From Bog-756 sp963738545 (GTDB lineage Bacteria; Actinomycetota; Acidimicrobiia; Acidimicrobiales; RAAP-2): DNA of 64,000 nt. The notes beneath the pieces were generated by a model. It worked only from the letters and a program-made list of their open reading frames with translations. It searched no databases and was not told the origin of the DNA. The translations under genes were made by a program, and so were the position numbers. Shown piece after piece: positions 1-7,973 of this stretch. Where the stretch lies: assembly GCA_963738545.1 (NCBI GenBank), contig CAVTXA010000008.1, positions 310,001 to 374,000 of the forward strand, written 5' to 3'. Within the stretch, counting starts at the first letter, position 1. Each line of letters starts with the position of its first letter.

Positions 1-468
1 GACCACGTCGAGACCGTTGACCACCTTGCCGAACAGCGAGTAGCTGGGGGGCAGCGACACGCCGGAGGCACCGCTCACGATGAAGAACTGGCTGCCGTTG
101 GTGTTCGGGCCGGCATTGGCCATGGCCAGCGAGCCGATCTCGTAGCGCCCCGGAGCGGGCAGTTCGTCGTTGAACCGGTAGCCCGGGCCACCGCGCCCCG
201 AGCCTTCGGGATCGCCCCCCTGCAGCATGAAGCCCGGGATGATCCGGTGGAAGACGATGCCGTCGTAGTAGTGCCAGCGGGCCAGGAACACGAAGTTGTT
301 GACCGTGGCCGGCGCAGCGATGGCATCGAGGGCGATGGTCATGGTCCCCTTCGAGGTCACCATCTCCGCGCTGTAGCGCTTGGCCGGGTCGATGATCATG
401 GGCGGTGGGGCGTCGAACCGCTGGGTCTTGGGGCTGGAGCCGTCGACTGCGGGAACCTCTGGGGCCAT
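1..468 (-). CDS. Cyclophilin-type peptidyl-prolyl isomerase, C-terminus cut by window edge
   Basis: Catalyses cis-trans isomerisation of proline peptide bonds. The visible 156 codons include the cyclophilin signatures FHRIIPGFMLQGGDP and NTNGSQFFIV. No signal peptide or membrane segment is seen, so it is probably cytoplasmic. The ATG at 466-468 is chosen because GAGGAG lies 8 bases upstream; an in-frame GTG three codons earlier sits on top of that ribosome site. The membrane-anchored paralogue at 542-1366 lies 73 bases upstream on the same strand, so the two are probably co-transcribed. The 3' end is outside the window. The family is certain, the exact orthologue is not. Confidence 0.93.
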   Translation of the reverse strand, partial: MAPEVPAVDGSSPKTQRFDAPPPMIIDPAKRYSAEMVTSKGTMTIALDAIAAPATVNNFVFLARWHYYDGIVFHRIIPGFMLQGGDPEGSGRGGPGYRFNDELPAPGRYEIGSLAMANAGPNTNGSQFFIVSGASGVSLPPSYSLFGKVVNGLDVV

Positions 469-541
469 CGTGGTCACTCCTCGCTGGTGCTGGGTTGGTT
501 GGGGTACGGGAACGGGCATGCGGACCGGGGCGGTCCGCCGC

Positions 542-1366
542 CTACGACTCGGTGATGGTGACCGAGACCATCCGGTGCAGGGTGGTCGGGGTCCCGCTGG
601 TGGATCCGGCGGCATTGATCTTGTCGACCACGGCCATCCCGGAGGTCACGGTGCCGAACAGGGAGTAGTTGGGCTGGAGGCTCTCCCCCTGGGACCCGGC
701 CACGATGAAGAACTGGCTGCCGTTGGTGTTGGCCCCGGAGTTGGCCATGGCCACCGAGCCCAGTGGGTACTGGGGTGTGGCCGTCTTGGGCAGCTCGTCG
801 GCGAACTCGTAGCCCGGCCCGCCGGTTCCCTTACCGGTGGGGTCCCCGGTCTGGTCCACGAAGGTCGGGATCACCCGGTGGAAGATGATGCAGTCGAAGA
901 AGTGCTGGTTGGCCAAGAAGACGAAGCTGTTGACCGCCTTGGGCGCCTCTTTGGGGTCGAGCCGGATGGTGAACGGCCCGATGTCGGTGGTGACCGTGGC
1001 CGTGTAGGTCTTGGACGTGTCGATGGTCATCGGCGGGTAGGCCGAGTACGAGGGCTTGTTCAGGGTGGCGGAGAAGTTGGCGGGGCAGTCGGCCGAGGTG
1101 GTCATGGCGCTCGGCGCGGTGTTGCCCGAGCCGCCGGCCGGGGCGGGCTTGGTCGTGGTGGTGACCGGCTTGGACGTCGTCGTGGTGGCTGCCGTGGTCT
1201 TCTTTCCCGGCTTGAAGATTAGGTAGGAGATGCCGACCACCACGAGCGCCACGATGGTGACGGTGATGAACCGTCGGGTGTTCTGGCGACGCTTGACCGC
1301 CTTCTGCTCGGCGGCGAGCCGCGCCTGGCGGCCGGCCTTCTGGCGCTGACGTTTGTCGGTGGGCAC
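542..1366 (-). CDS. Membrane-anchored cyclophilin peptidyl-prolyl isomerase
   Basis: A 274-residue protein with a very basic cytoplasmic N-terminus (residues 1-32), one transmembrane helix (about 33-51), a Thr/Pro/Ser-rich linker (about 55-90) and a C-terminal cyclophilin domain with FHRVIPTFVDQTGDP and GANTNGSQFF. This layout places the isomerase domain outside the membrane, probably assisting folding of exported proteins. The start is a GTG at 1364-1366. A TACCCT hexamer ends 8 bases before it, so the message is probably leaderless. The smaller cyclophilin follows downstream. lysC diverges from the same promoter region. Confidence 0.93.
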   Translation of the reverse strand: MPTDKRQRQKAGRQARLAAEQKAVKRRQNTRRFITVTIVALVVVGISYLIFKPGKKTTAATTTTSKPVTTTTKPAPAGGSGNTAPSAMTTSADCPANFSATLNKPSYSAYPPMTIDTSKTYTATVTTDIGPFTIRLDPKEAPKAVNSFVFLANQHFFDCIIFHRVIPTFVDQTGDPTGKGTGGPGYEFADELPKTATPQYPLGSVAMANSGANTNGSQFFIVAGSQGESLQPNYSLFGTVTSGMAVVDKINAAGSTSGTPTTLHRMVSVTITES

Positions 1367-1374
1367 GGGGGTTC

Positions 1375-1380
1375 AGGGTA
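1375..1380 (-). promoter_or_regulatory. -10 box of leaderless promoter for the anchored cyclophilin
   Basis: On the minus strand this reads TACCCT and ends 8 bases before the GTG start. It fits the TANNNT-N6-8-start pattern seen at many genes here. I see no clear -35 hexamer. Confidence 0.5.
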
Positions 1381-1447
1381 GCCGGTCCCACCTGGGGCAC
1401 CGGTGTCGCCCGGCGGGAGGCCGGACCGTCCCCCGAGGTGGCCCCTG

Positions 1448-1453
1448 TAGCCT
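1448..1453 (+). promoter_or_regulatory. -10 box of leaderless promoter for lysC
   Basis: TAGCCT followed by 8 bases and the lysC ATG at 1462. No Shine-Dalgarno sequence lies in the short gap, which supports a transcript starting at or next to the ATG. Confidence 0.5.
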
Positions 1454-1461
1454 TGACCCCC

Positions 1462-2673
1462 ATGTCGCTGGTGGTGCAGAAGTTCGGTGGGACGTCGGTC
1501 GCCGACGCGGATCGGATCCGCGCCGTCGCCGATCACGTGGCGCGTTCGCGTCGGGCGGGCGACGACGTGGTCGTGGTGGTGAGTGCCATGGGCAAGACAA
1601 CCGACGAACTGGTCCGGCTGGCTGATGACGTGAGCTCGGTCCAACCCTCCCGCGAGCTGGACATGCTGCTGAGCTCCGGGGAGCGCATCTCGATGTCCCT
1701 CCTGTGCATGGCCCTGGCCGGGCTCGGGGTCGAAGCCACCTCCTACACCGGTAGCCAGGCGGGGATCATCACCGACGCCGTCCACACCCGGGCCAAGATC
1801 GTCGAGATCAAGGCCGACCGCCTGCGGGCCACCCTGGACGGGGGTGGGGTCCCGGTGGTGGCCGGCTTCCAAGGCATGTCGGTGGACCGGGACGTCACCA
1901 CGTTGGGTCGGGGCGGTTCGGACACCACGGCGGTGGCGTTGGCCGCCGTGCTGGACGCCGATGTCTGCGAGATCTACACCGATGTGCCCGGGGTGTTCAG
2001 CGCCGATCCCCGGATCGTGCCCGAGGCCCACAAGCTGGCCCGGGTCAGCTACGAGGAGATGTTGGAGATGGCCGCCACCGGGGGCCGGGTGCTCATGCTC
2101 CGGTCGGTGGAGTTCGCCCGCAACCACGGGGTGAAGCTGCACGTGCGGTCGAGCTTCACCTGGGAGCCCGGGACATGGGTCGAAGAGGAGGATGCCAGCA
2201 TGGAAGATGCCATCGTCACCGCGGTGACCCATGACGTGACCGAGGCCAAGGTCACCGTCATCGGGGTGCCCGACCGGCCCGGACTGGCGGCCCAGCTCTT
2301 CCGCGGGCTGGCCGAACGTCACGTCAACGTGGACATGATCGTGCAGAACACGTCACTCCACGGGACGACGGACATCTCTTTCACGGTCCCCGGCTACGAC
2401 CTAGCCGTGAGCACCGAGGTCTGCGAGGAGCTGGTCCCGGTGCTCGGGGCCACCGGTGTGACCAGTGACGACGACGTGGCCCGGGTGTCCCTGGTGGGGG
2501 CAGGGATGAAGACCCATCCGGGGGTCACCGCCCTCACCTTCGAGACCCTGGCCGCGGCGGGCATCAACATCGAGATGATTTCCACGTCGTCGATCCGAAT
2601 CTCCTGCATGATCCGGGCGGCGGCCGCCGAAGGGGCGGTGCGGGCCCTCCACGCCGCCTTCGAACTGGCCTGA
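1462..2673 (+). CDS. lysC: Aspartate kinase
   Basis: Phosphorylates L-aspartate, the first step towards lysine, threonine, methionine and diaminopimelate. The 403-residue protein starts with the kinase motif VVQKFGGTSV and carries GRGGSDTTA near residue 155. Two regulatory ACT domains occupy about residues 265-403, the usual site of lysine/threonine feedback. The ATG at 1462 is preferred to an in-frame GTG at 1438 because the protein then begins right at the family motif and a -10 box sits 8 bases upstream. asd follows after 125 bases. An internal start at 2200 probably yields a separate beta subunit. Confidence 0.97.
   Translation: MSLVVQKFGGTSVADADRIRAVADHVARSRRAGDDVVVVVSAMGKTTDELVRLADDVSSVQPSRELDMLLSSGERISMSLLCMALAGLGVEATSYTGSQAGIITDAVHTRAKIVEIKADRLRATLDGGGVPVVAGFQGMSVDRDVTTLGRGGSDTTAVALAAVLDADVCEIYTDVPGVFSADPRIVPEAHKLARVSYEEMLEMAATGGRVLMLRSVEFARNHGVKLHVRSSFTWEPGTWVEEEDASMEDAIVTAVTHDVTEAKVTVIGVPDRPGLAAQLFRGLAERHVNVDMIVQNTSLHGTTDISFTVPGYDLAVSTEVCEELVPVLGATGVTSDDDVARVSLVGAGMKTHPGVTALTFETLAAAGINIEMISTSSIRISCMIRAAAAEGAVRALHAAFELA
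2200..2673 (+). other. Probable internal translation start for aspartate kinase beta subunit
   Basis: Inside lysC, GAGGAGG at 2185-2191 stands 8 bases before an in-frame ATG at 2200, giving a 157-residue product made almost only of the two ACT domains (MEDAIVTAVT...). In Corynebacterium glutamicum and Bacillus subtilis, LysC beta is made from an in-frame internal start at the equivalent place and assembles with alpha. The ribosome site is seen; the separate product is inferred by analogy. Confidence 0.7.
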
Positions 2674-2708
2674 CCCCTCGACACTGCCACCCGACCGGTC
2701 GGCCCCGG

Positions 2709-2720
2709 CCCGACGTCGGG
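2709..2720. terminator. Palindrome after lysC, possible weak terminator
   Basis: A perfect 12-base palindrome, CCCGAC/GTCGGG, 35 bases after the lysC stop codon, extendable by a wobble pair. No T-run follows. Confidence 0.3.
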
Positions 2721-2730
2721 TCCGGACCGC

Positions 2731-2756
2731 TCCGTGGTGACGATCCGTGGTGACGA
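2731..2756 (+). repeat. Two tandem 13-base repeats upstream of asd
   Basis: The unit TCCGTGGTGACGA occurs twice in direct tandem and is followed by a partial third copy (to about 2764). It lies 30 bases upstream of the presumed asd -10 box, where a regulator could bind. Function is unknown. Confidence 0.55.
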
Positions 2757-2785
2757 TCCGGTGGCCCTGGTCCGGGGTGGGCCCG

Positions 2786-2791
2786 TAGACT
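2786..2791 (+). promoter_or_regulatory. -10 box of leaderless promoter for asd
   Basis: TAGACT followed by 7 bases and the asd ATG at 2799. There is no ribosome binding site in the gap. Confidence 0.5.
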
Positions 2792-2798
2792 GTGCGCC

Positions 2799-3830
2799 AT
2801 GAGAGTGGCCGTGGTGGGTGCAACCGGGCAGGTCGGGACGGTGATGCGGACGATGCTGGCCGAGCGGGGCTTCCCCCTCGACGAGCTGCGGCTGTTCGCC
2901 TCGTCCCGCTCCGCCGGTCGTCGTCTGCCCTTCGGGGACGCGGAGCTGGAGGTCGAGGACGCCGCCACGGCCGACGTGGCCGGCGTGGACCTGGCCCTGT
3001 TCTCCAGCGGGGCCACGGCGTCCCGGGAACTGGCCCCCCGGTTCGCCGCCGGGGGAGCCATCGTCATCGACAACTCGTCGGCGTGGAGGATGGACCCCGA
3101 CGTCCCCTTGGTCGTGCCCGAGGTCAACGCCGCCACGCTGACGTCCATCCCCAAGGGCATCGTGGCCAATCCCAACTGCACGACCATGGTGGCCATGCCC
3201 GTCCTCAAGCCGCTGCACGATGCAGCCGGGCTGCACCGACTGGTCGTCGCCACCTACCAGGCCGTGTCGGGATCCGGCCTGGCCGGCGTGGCGGAGCTCG
3301 AGGAGCAGCTGGTCAAGACGGTCGACGGGGCGGCGGCCCTGACCTTCGACGGGCGGGCCGTGGACTACCCCGCACCGGTGACCTTTCCCGACGTCATCGC
3401 CCACAACGTCGTGCCCGTGGCCGGCCACCTGCTGGAGGACGGCTCGGGGGACACCAGCGAGGAGCAGAAGTTCCGCCAGGAGAGTCGCAAGATCCTCGGG
3501 ATTCCGGACCTCGACGTCACCTGCACGTGCGTGCGGGTCCCGGTGTTCACCGGGCACTCGTTGGCCATCGTGGCCGAGTTCGAGCGGCCCCTCGACCCCG
3601 GTCGGGCCGAGGCGATCCTGGCCGGGGCCCCCGGGGTCGAGGTCACCGAGATGCCCACGCCCCTGCACTCCGCGGGCCGGGACCCCTCCCTCGTGGGGCG
3701 GATCCGGGCGACCGACTCGTCGGGACAGAGGCTGGCCCTCTTCGTCAGCGGGGACAATCTGCGCAAGGGGGCCGCCCTCAACGCCGTCCAGATCGCCGAG
3801 ACCCTGGTGGCCATGGGCGCCGTCTCCTGA
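2799..3830 (+). CDS. asd: Aspartate-semialdehyde dehydrogenase
   Basis: Reduces aspartyl phosphate from LysC to aspartate semialdehyde with NADPH, the branch point to lysine/diaminopimelate and homoserine. The 343 residues show the nucleotide-binding VVGATGQVG at 5-13, the catalytic cysteine in NPNCTTM (Cys127), the YQAVSGSG loop, and the catalytic histidine in FTGHSL near residue 249. Length is normal for the family. It follows lysC, and the two may be transcribed together as well as from the asd promoter. phoU converges from the other side. Confidence 0.97.
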   Translation: MRVAVVGATGQVGTVMRTMLAERGFPLDELRLFASSRSAGRRLPFGDAELEVEDAATADVAGVDLALFSSGATASRELAPRFAAGGAIVIDNSSAWRMDPDVPLVVPEVNAATLTSIPKGIVANPNCTTMVAMPVLKPLHDAAGLHRLVVATYQAVSGSGLAGVAELEEQLVKTVDGAAALTFDGRAVDYPAPVTFPDVIAHNVVPVAGHLLEDGSGDTSEEQKFRQESRKILGIPDLDVTCTCVRVPVFTGHSLAIVAEFERPLDPGRAEAILAGAPGVEVTEMPTPLHSAGRDPSLVGRIRATDSSGQRLALFVSGDNLRKGAALNAVQIAETLVAMGAVS

Positions 3831-3907
3831 CGGGCATCCGGCCTGCGTCCTGAGCGTCGCCGTGCGCGTCCCGCCCCGTCGCCCGATCCTCCGGGGGTCA
3901 GGACGGT

Positions 3908-4537
3908 TCAGACGGACTGACCGGTGGAGGGCACCAGGACGGCGACCCGCTTGGCCAGATTGACGGCGTGGTCGCCGAAGCGCTCGTAGAACCGCGCCAC
4001 CATGGCCAGCTCGACGGCCACCGGCAGGGGCATGGTGCCGGCCACCACTTCGACGGTGAGACTGACGTGGAGGTCGTCCATCTCGTCGTCCAGCGTGTCC
4101 AGCTGGGAGGTGCTCATGGGGAGCCGCTCGGCGTAGGCATCGGTGGTGGCCCGCCACATGTGGATGGCCACCTCGCCCATGCGCTCGACCAGGCCTCGGC
4201 TCCGGGCCGAGAGCTCCGCACCGAGGCCCCGGGCGGCCCGGCGGGCCACGTGCTCGGCGAGGTCGCCGTTCCGTTCCAGGTCCGGGAGCATCCGGATCAC
4301 CGTGACCAGGAACCGAAGGTCCTCGGGCGAGGTGATCCCGGCCACCGTCAGCTGCTCCAGGGTCAGCTGCTCGATGTCGTGGTACAGCGTGTCGACCACT
4401 TCGTCCCGGTCGGCCAGGATCTTGGCCGCTTCGCGGTCGCCGGACAGGAGGGCATCGGTGGCCCCCGACACCGACTCCCCGACGAGCGCGAACAGCTGCA
4501 GGACCTTTCGGTCGATCTGTTCGAGGGCGTCATCCAC
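3908..4537 (-). CDS. phoU: PhoU-family phosphate transport regulator
   Basis: PhoU proteins link phosphate sufficiency, sensed at the Pst transporter, to the PhoR kinase. The protein has about 209 residues of predicted helix with two three-helix repeats; the second carries the family signature ARFYERFGDHAVNLAKRV near the C-terminus, and the first has MLPDLERNGDLAEHVA. No pst or phoBR genes lie nearby. A GTG at 4546 is also in frame, but a TACGGT -10 box overlaps it. The second GTG at 4537 sits 7 bases after that box and is preferred. Confidence 0.9.
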   Translation of the reverse strand: MDDALEQIDRKVLQLFALVGESVSGATDALLSGDREAAKILADRDEVVDTLYHDIEQLTLEQLTVAGITSPEDLRFLVTVIRMLPDLERNGDLAEHVARRAARGLGAELSARSRGLVERMGEVAIHMWRATTDAYAERLPMSTSQLDTLDDEMDDLHVSLTVEVVAGTMPLPVAVELAMVARFYERFGDHAVNLAKRVAVLVPSTGQSV

Positions 4538-4544
4538 GCCTGTC

Positions 4545-4550
4545 ACCGTA
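4545..4550 (-). promoter_or_regulatory. -10 box of leaderless promoter for phoU
   Basis: TACGGT on the minus strand, 7 bases before the GTG at 4535-4537. It overlaps the alternative GTG at 4546, which argues against that start. Confidence 0.45.
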
Positions 4551-4638
4551 CCCGCGCCGGGTGCTCCGGAACGCCTGGGGAGTCCACTGCACGCCCGGGG
4601 GATCCATCTCGCACGCCAACCCCGGTGGCCGGGGTGGC

Positions 4639-5949
4639 CTATCCCGGGTCGGTCGACCCGTCGGGCCCATCGGGTCCGCTGCCTTCGAGCACATCACCCA
4701 CGATGACCCGGGGTCCCGAGCCCCACGACAGGTAGCGCCACGACCAGTTGATCAGGACGACGATGCGGTTGCGGAATCCGATGAGGTAGACGAGGTGGAG
4801 CCCCAGCCAGGCCAACCAACCCAGTGTGCCCCGCACCTGGAGGCCCTGGGGGAACTCGGTCAGGGCGGCACGGCGGCCGATGGTGGCCATGATGCCCTTG
4901 TCCCGGTAGCGGAACGGGCGGGTCGGCCGGCCGAGGACCCGGTTGACGATCTGCTCGCCTGCGTGCTTGCCCGACTGGATGGCCACCTGGGCCAGCTGGG
5001 GACAGATCTCGTTGGGATCGTGCGATCCGGGTCCCCAGGGGACGGCGGCCGCGTCCCCGATGGCGTAGGCGCCGGGGTGACCCGGTAGGGACAGGTCGGG
5101 CGCCACCTGGAGGCGGCCGTTCTGTCCGCTGGCCAGGCCGAGGGTGGCGGCCACCGTCTCCTCCACCGACACGCCGCCGGCCCAGACCACGGTCCGGGTG
5201 GGGATCTGGGTGCCGTCGTCCAACTCCACGCACGATCCGTTGACCGACCGGACCATGTGACCCAATTTGAGCTCGACGCCCCGTCGCTCGAGGGTGTGGG
5301 CGGCGTAGGAGGCGCCGGCGGGCTTGAACGGGGTCAGCAGGCGGTCGAGCCCGTCCACCAGGATGATCCGTCCCGAGTCACGCGAGAAGTTGAACCCGTC
5401 GTGGCGCACGGCGACGTCCAGGAGTTCGGCCAGGGCCCCGGCGACCTCGACGCCGGTGGGCCCTCCCCCGACGACCACGAAGGTGAGCAGCCCGTTGGTG
5501 GCCCGGTCGGGATGGGTGTCGGCATCCTCCAGCCGCCGGAGCACGTGGTCCCTCAGCGTCCGGGCATCCTGGAGGGTGTACAGCGGAAAGGTGAACTCCG
5601 CGGCGCCGGGGATGCCGAAGAAGCGGGCGGTGGCCCCGCTGGCCACGATCACCGAATCGAAGGGGAGCAGGTCGCCGTTCTCCATGACGACAAGATGGCG
5701 TTCCCAGTCGACCCCGGTCACCGTGCCGAACCGGAACGTCACGTTCTTGCTCCGGCCGAAGATGGCCCGGACCGGGTAGGCCACGTCCCCCGCTTCGAGG
5801 CCGGCCGTGGCCACCTCGTAGAGGAGGGGTTGGAAGGTGTGGAAGTTCCTCTGGTCGACGATCGTCACCTCCACGGGCTCGCCGACCAGGGCCCGGGCGG
5901 CGGAGAGTCCCCCGAAGCCGGCTCCGATGATGACCACGCGATGCACCAC
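4639..5949 (-). CDS. ndh: Type II NADH:quinone oxidoreductase
   Basis: Transfers electrons from NADH to the quinone pool without proton pumping. The 436 residues contain an N-terminal FAD-binding motif IIGAGFGGLSAARAL (about 5-19), the NADH-binding VVVGGGPTGVEVAGAL (about 170), the flavin-contact motif YAIGDAAAVPW, and a hydrophobic C-terminal stretch (LAWLGLHLVYLIGFRNR) that attaches these enzymes to the inner face of the membrane. The start is one of two adjacent GTG codons (5949 or 5946); GGAGGGG lies about 15 bases upstream, a long gap. rmuC diverges. Confidence 0.93.
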   Translation of the reverse strand: MVHRVVIIGAGFGGLSAARALVGEPVEVTIVDQRNFHTFQPLLYEVATAGLEAGDVAYPVRAIFGRSKNVTFRFGTVTGVDWERHLVVMENGDLLPFDSVIVASGATARFFGIPGAAEFTFPLYTLQDARTLRDHVLRRLEDADTHPDRATNGLLTFVVVGGGPTGVEVAGALAELLDVAVRHDGFNFSRDSGRIILVDGLDRLLTPFKPAGASYAAHTLERRGVELKLGHMVRSVNGSCVELDDGTQIPTRTVVWAGGVSVEETVAATLGLASGQNGRLQVAPDLSLPGHPGAYAIGDAAAVPWGPGSHDPNEICPQLAQVAIQSGKHAGEQIVNRVLGRPTRPFRYRDKGIMATIGRRAALTEFPQGLQVRGTLGWLAWLGLHLVYLIGFRNRIVVLINWSWRYLSWGSGPRVIVGDVLEGSGPDGPDGSTDPG

Positions 5950-6049
5950 ACCATGGTGACACAGCCCCTCCGGAGCGTCCCCGGCGCTGATACACCCCCT
6001 CGGTACGCTGGTCGTCATCGGGCCGTAAGGCCCCCGAGGAGGATGCGCC

Positions 6050-7537
6050 ATGATCACCGGACTCATCGTCGGACTCGTCGCCGGTGCCGCCGTGGGCGTC
6101 GTGGTCGGCCTGCTCATCCGGGCCAATCAGGTGACCGCGGCGCGGACGGCCGAGGCCCGGCTGGCCGACGCCGACTCCCGGAACCAGGGGATGACCGCCG
6201 AGCTCCACGGGGTTCGGTCCCAGTTGGCCGAACAGGTGCAGGAGGCCACGCGGCTACAGGCCCATCTGGCCCGGCTGACCGCCGTGCTCGATCACGAACG
6301 GGAGTCGTCGACCCAGCGGGCCGAGGCGCTCGAGGAGACCCGGCGGCAGCTGACGGGCGAGTTCGCCCGCCTCTCCAGCCTTGCCCTGCAGCAGAACAAC
6401 GAGCAGTTCCTCCAGCTGGCCGACACCAAGCTGAACGAGACCCGCCAGGCCGCCGAAGGGGAGCTGGCCAAGCGGCAGGAGGCCATCGAACAGCTGCTGA
6501 AGCCGATCGGGGAGCAGCTCGGCAAGTACGAGGTGGGGATGCAGCGGCTCGAGGTGGAGCGGCAGCGGGCCTACACGACGCTCACCGAGCAGATGAAGAC
6601 GTTGTCGATCTCCCACGATCAGTTGCAAAAAGAGACGCGCAACCTGGTCACCGCACTCCGCTCACCCCAGACCCGGGGCCGCTGGGGGGAGCTCCAGCTG
6701 AGGCGGGTCGTCGAGATGGCCGGGATGCTCGAGCACTGCGATTTCGACGAACAGGTGACCTCCGACGCCGATAGCGGAAGGATGCGCCCGGACATGGTCG
6801 TCCACCTGCCGGGCGGCAAGAACGTGGCCGTCGATGCCAAGGTCCCCATGCAGGCCTTCCTCGACGCCAACGAGGCCGACGACGAGACCGTGCGTCGCAC
6901 CCATCTGGCCAGCCACGGTCGCCAGATGAAGGCCCATGTCGACGCCTTGTCGAAGAAGGAGTACTGGAAGAGGGTGGACCCCTCGCCCGAGTTCGTGGTG
7001 GCCTTCATCCCCGGCGATCCGCTGCTCACCGCGGCACTCGAGCACGAGCCTGGCCTCATGGAGTACGCCGTGGCCAACCATGTGCTGCTGGCCACGCCGA
7101 CCTCCCTCATCGCCCTCCTGCGGGCCGTGGCCTACGGATGGCAGCAGGATGCGCTGGCCGAGAACGCCCGCGAGGTCCAGCAGTTGGGTGCCCAGCTCTA
7201 CGAGCGCCTGTCCCTGCTGGGCGAGCATTTCGCCGGGGTGGGCAAAGGGCTCAACAGCGCCGTCACCGCCTACAACAAGGCGGTCGGCTCGCTCGAGAGC
7301 CGGGTGCTGGTCACGGCCCGACGCTTCGTCGACATGGGCGTGGTGGGAGCCGGCGAGAAGGAGCTGGCCCATCCAGCCACCGTCGACGCCACGTCCCGGG
7401 CCCTGCAGTCACCCGAGCTCGTCCCACCGGTGCTGGAGCTCTCGCTCCTACCGGGAATCACTGAGTCCGAACCGCTCGACAGGGTCGCCGGGGGCCTTCC
7501 GGTGCACGGGGACAGCCACCCGGGCGACACGGCCTGA
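6050..7537 (+). CDS. rmuC: DNA recombination protein RmuC
   Basis: RmuC proteins limit inversions and other rearrangements; the core is a nuclease-like fold. The 495 residues start with a membrane anchor (about 2-23), continue as a long coiled coil (about 30-190), then the RmuC domain with TRGRWGELQLRRVVE, VDAKVPMQAF, FIPGDPLLTAALE and LLATPTSLIALLRAVAYGW. The ATG has GAGGAGG 7 bases upstream. A TACGCT hexamer at 6004-6009 could be the -10 box. A poorly conserved acidic tail ends the protein. Confidence 0.93.
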   Translation: MITGLIVGLVAGAAVGVVVGLLIRANQVTAARTAEARLADADSRNQGMTAELHGVRSQLAEQVQEATRLQAHLARLTAVLDHERESSTQRAEALEETRRQLTGEFARLSSLALQQNNEQFLQLADTKLNETRQAAEGELAKRQEAIEQLLKPIGEQLGKYEVGMQRLEVERQRAYTTLTEQMKTLSISHDQLQKETRNLVTALRSPQTRGRWGELQLRRVVEMAGMLEHCDFDEQVTSDADSGRMRPDMVVHLPGGKNVAVDAKVPMQAFLDANEADDETVRRTHLASHGRQMKAHVDALSKKEYWKRVDPSPEFVVAFIPGDPLLTAALEHEPGLMEYAVANHVLLATPTSLIALLRAVAYGWQQDALAENAREVQQLGAQLYERLSLLGEHFAGVGKGLNSAVTAYNKAVGSLESRVLVTARRFVDMGVVGAGEKELAHPATVDATSRALQSPELVPPVLELSLLPGITESEPLDRVAGGLPVHGDSHPGDTA

Positions 7538-7973
7538 GCTTCGTCGAAGGTCTGGTGACCGCGGACCGACGGCGGTGGCACCAACCCGGCACCGGTGCTC
7601 GGTCAGACCCGCACCAGAACCGCTCCCGACACGGCCTCGGGGCTCGGTCAGATCCGGGACGAATCCACCCACGTCCCGGGCCCGGACTCCCTATGGATCG
7701 GTCAGTGTCGGCAGAATTGGACTTGTTTCCTAGGAAGTGCCTGTGAATAATCTCCCCTATGCCGGGGGTGTTCGCCCCCGGATCTCCACTCTGTGAAGGG
7801 CTCTGGCCTGGGGATTCGTGATCTGGCCGGGGGATTCCGAGTATGACGATTGCATTGCGAGCCACAGGGTATTCCAAGGTTACAAATGCTAAAAATGGTC
7901 GTGTCCACACCCAGGTTCGAAAGAGTCGACGGGTGACCGGGCGGATCTGCAGGAGCGAGAGGGAGACGAATAC
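7538..7973 (+). other. 436-base intergenic region before sqdB with possible promoter and hairpin
   Basis: No gene is recognised. The part from about 7715 is much richer in A+T than its surroundings. It holds a possible promoter (TTGTTT at 7723-7728, 17 bases, AATAAT at 7746-7751), then a perfect 7-bp hairpin (CCGGGGG/CCCCCGG, 7762-7781, six-base loop), then an imperfect 20-base tandem repeat. The variant motif CTCGGTCAGA occurs twice further upstream (about 7598 and 7653). If the promoter is real, sqdB has a leader of about 215 bases. Confidence 0.5.
7802..7841 (+). repeat. Imperfect 20-base tandem repeat in the sqdB leader
   Basis: Two copies, 7802-7821 and 7822-7841, share TCTGGCC followed after one base by GGGGATTC. 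No function is known; it may be an operator or a leader structure. Confidence 0.5.

Noticed and set aside
380..1222. Plus-strand open frames opposite the two cyclophilin genes
   Set aside because: Composition is Gly/Arg/Val-rich without motifs, and they lie opposite well-supported genes.
7538..7700. CRISPR-like or insertion-sequence remnants in the sqdB upstream region
   Set aside because: Repeats are few, short and imperfect, with no regular spacers, no terminal inverted repeats and no transposase remnant.
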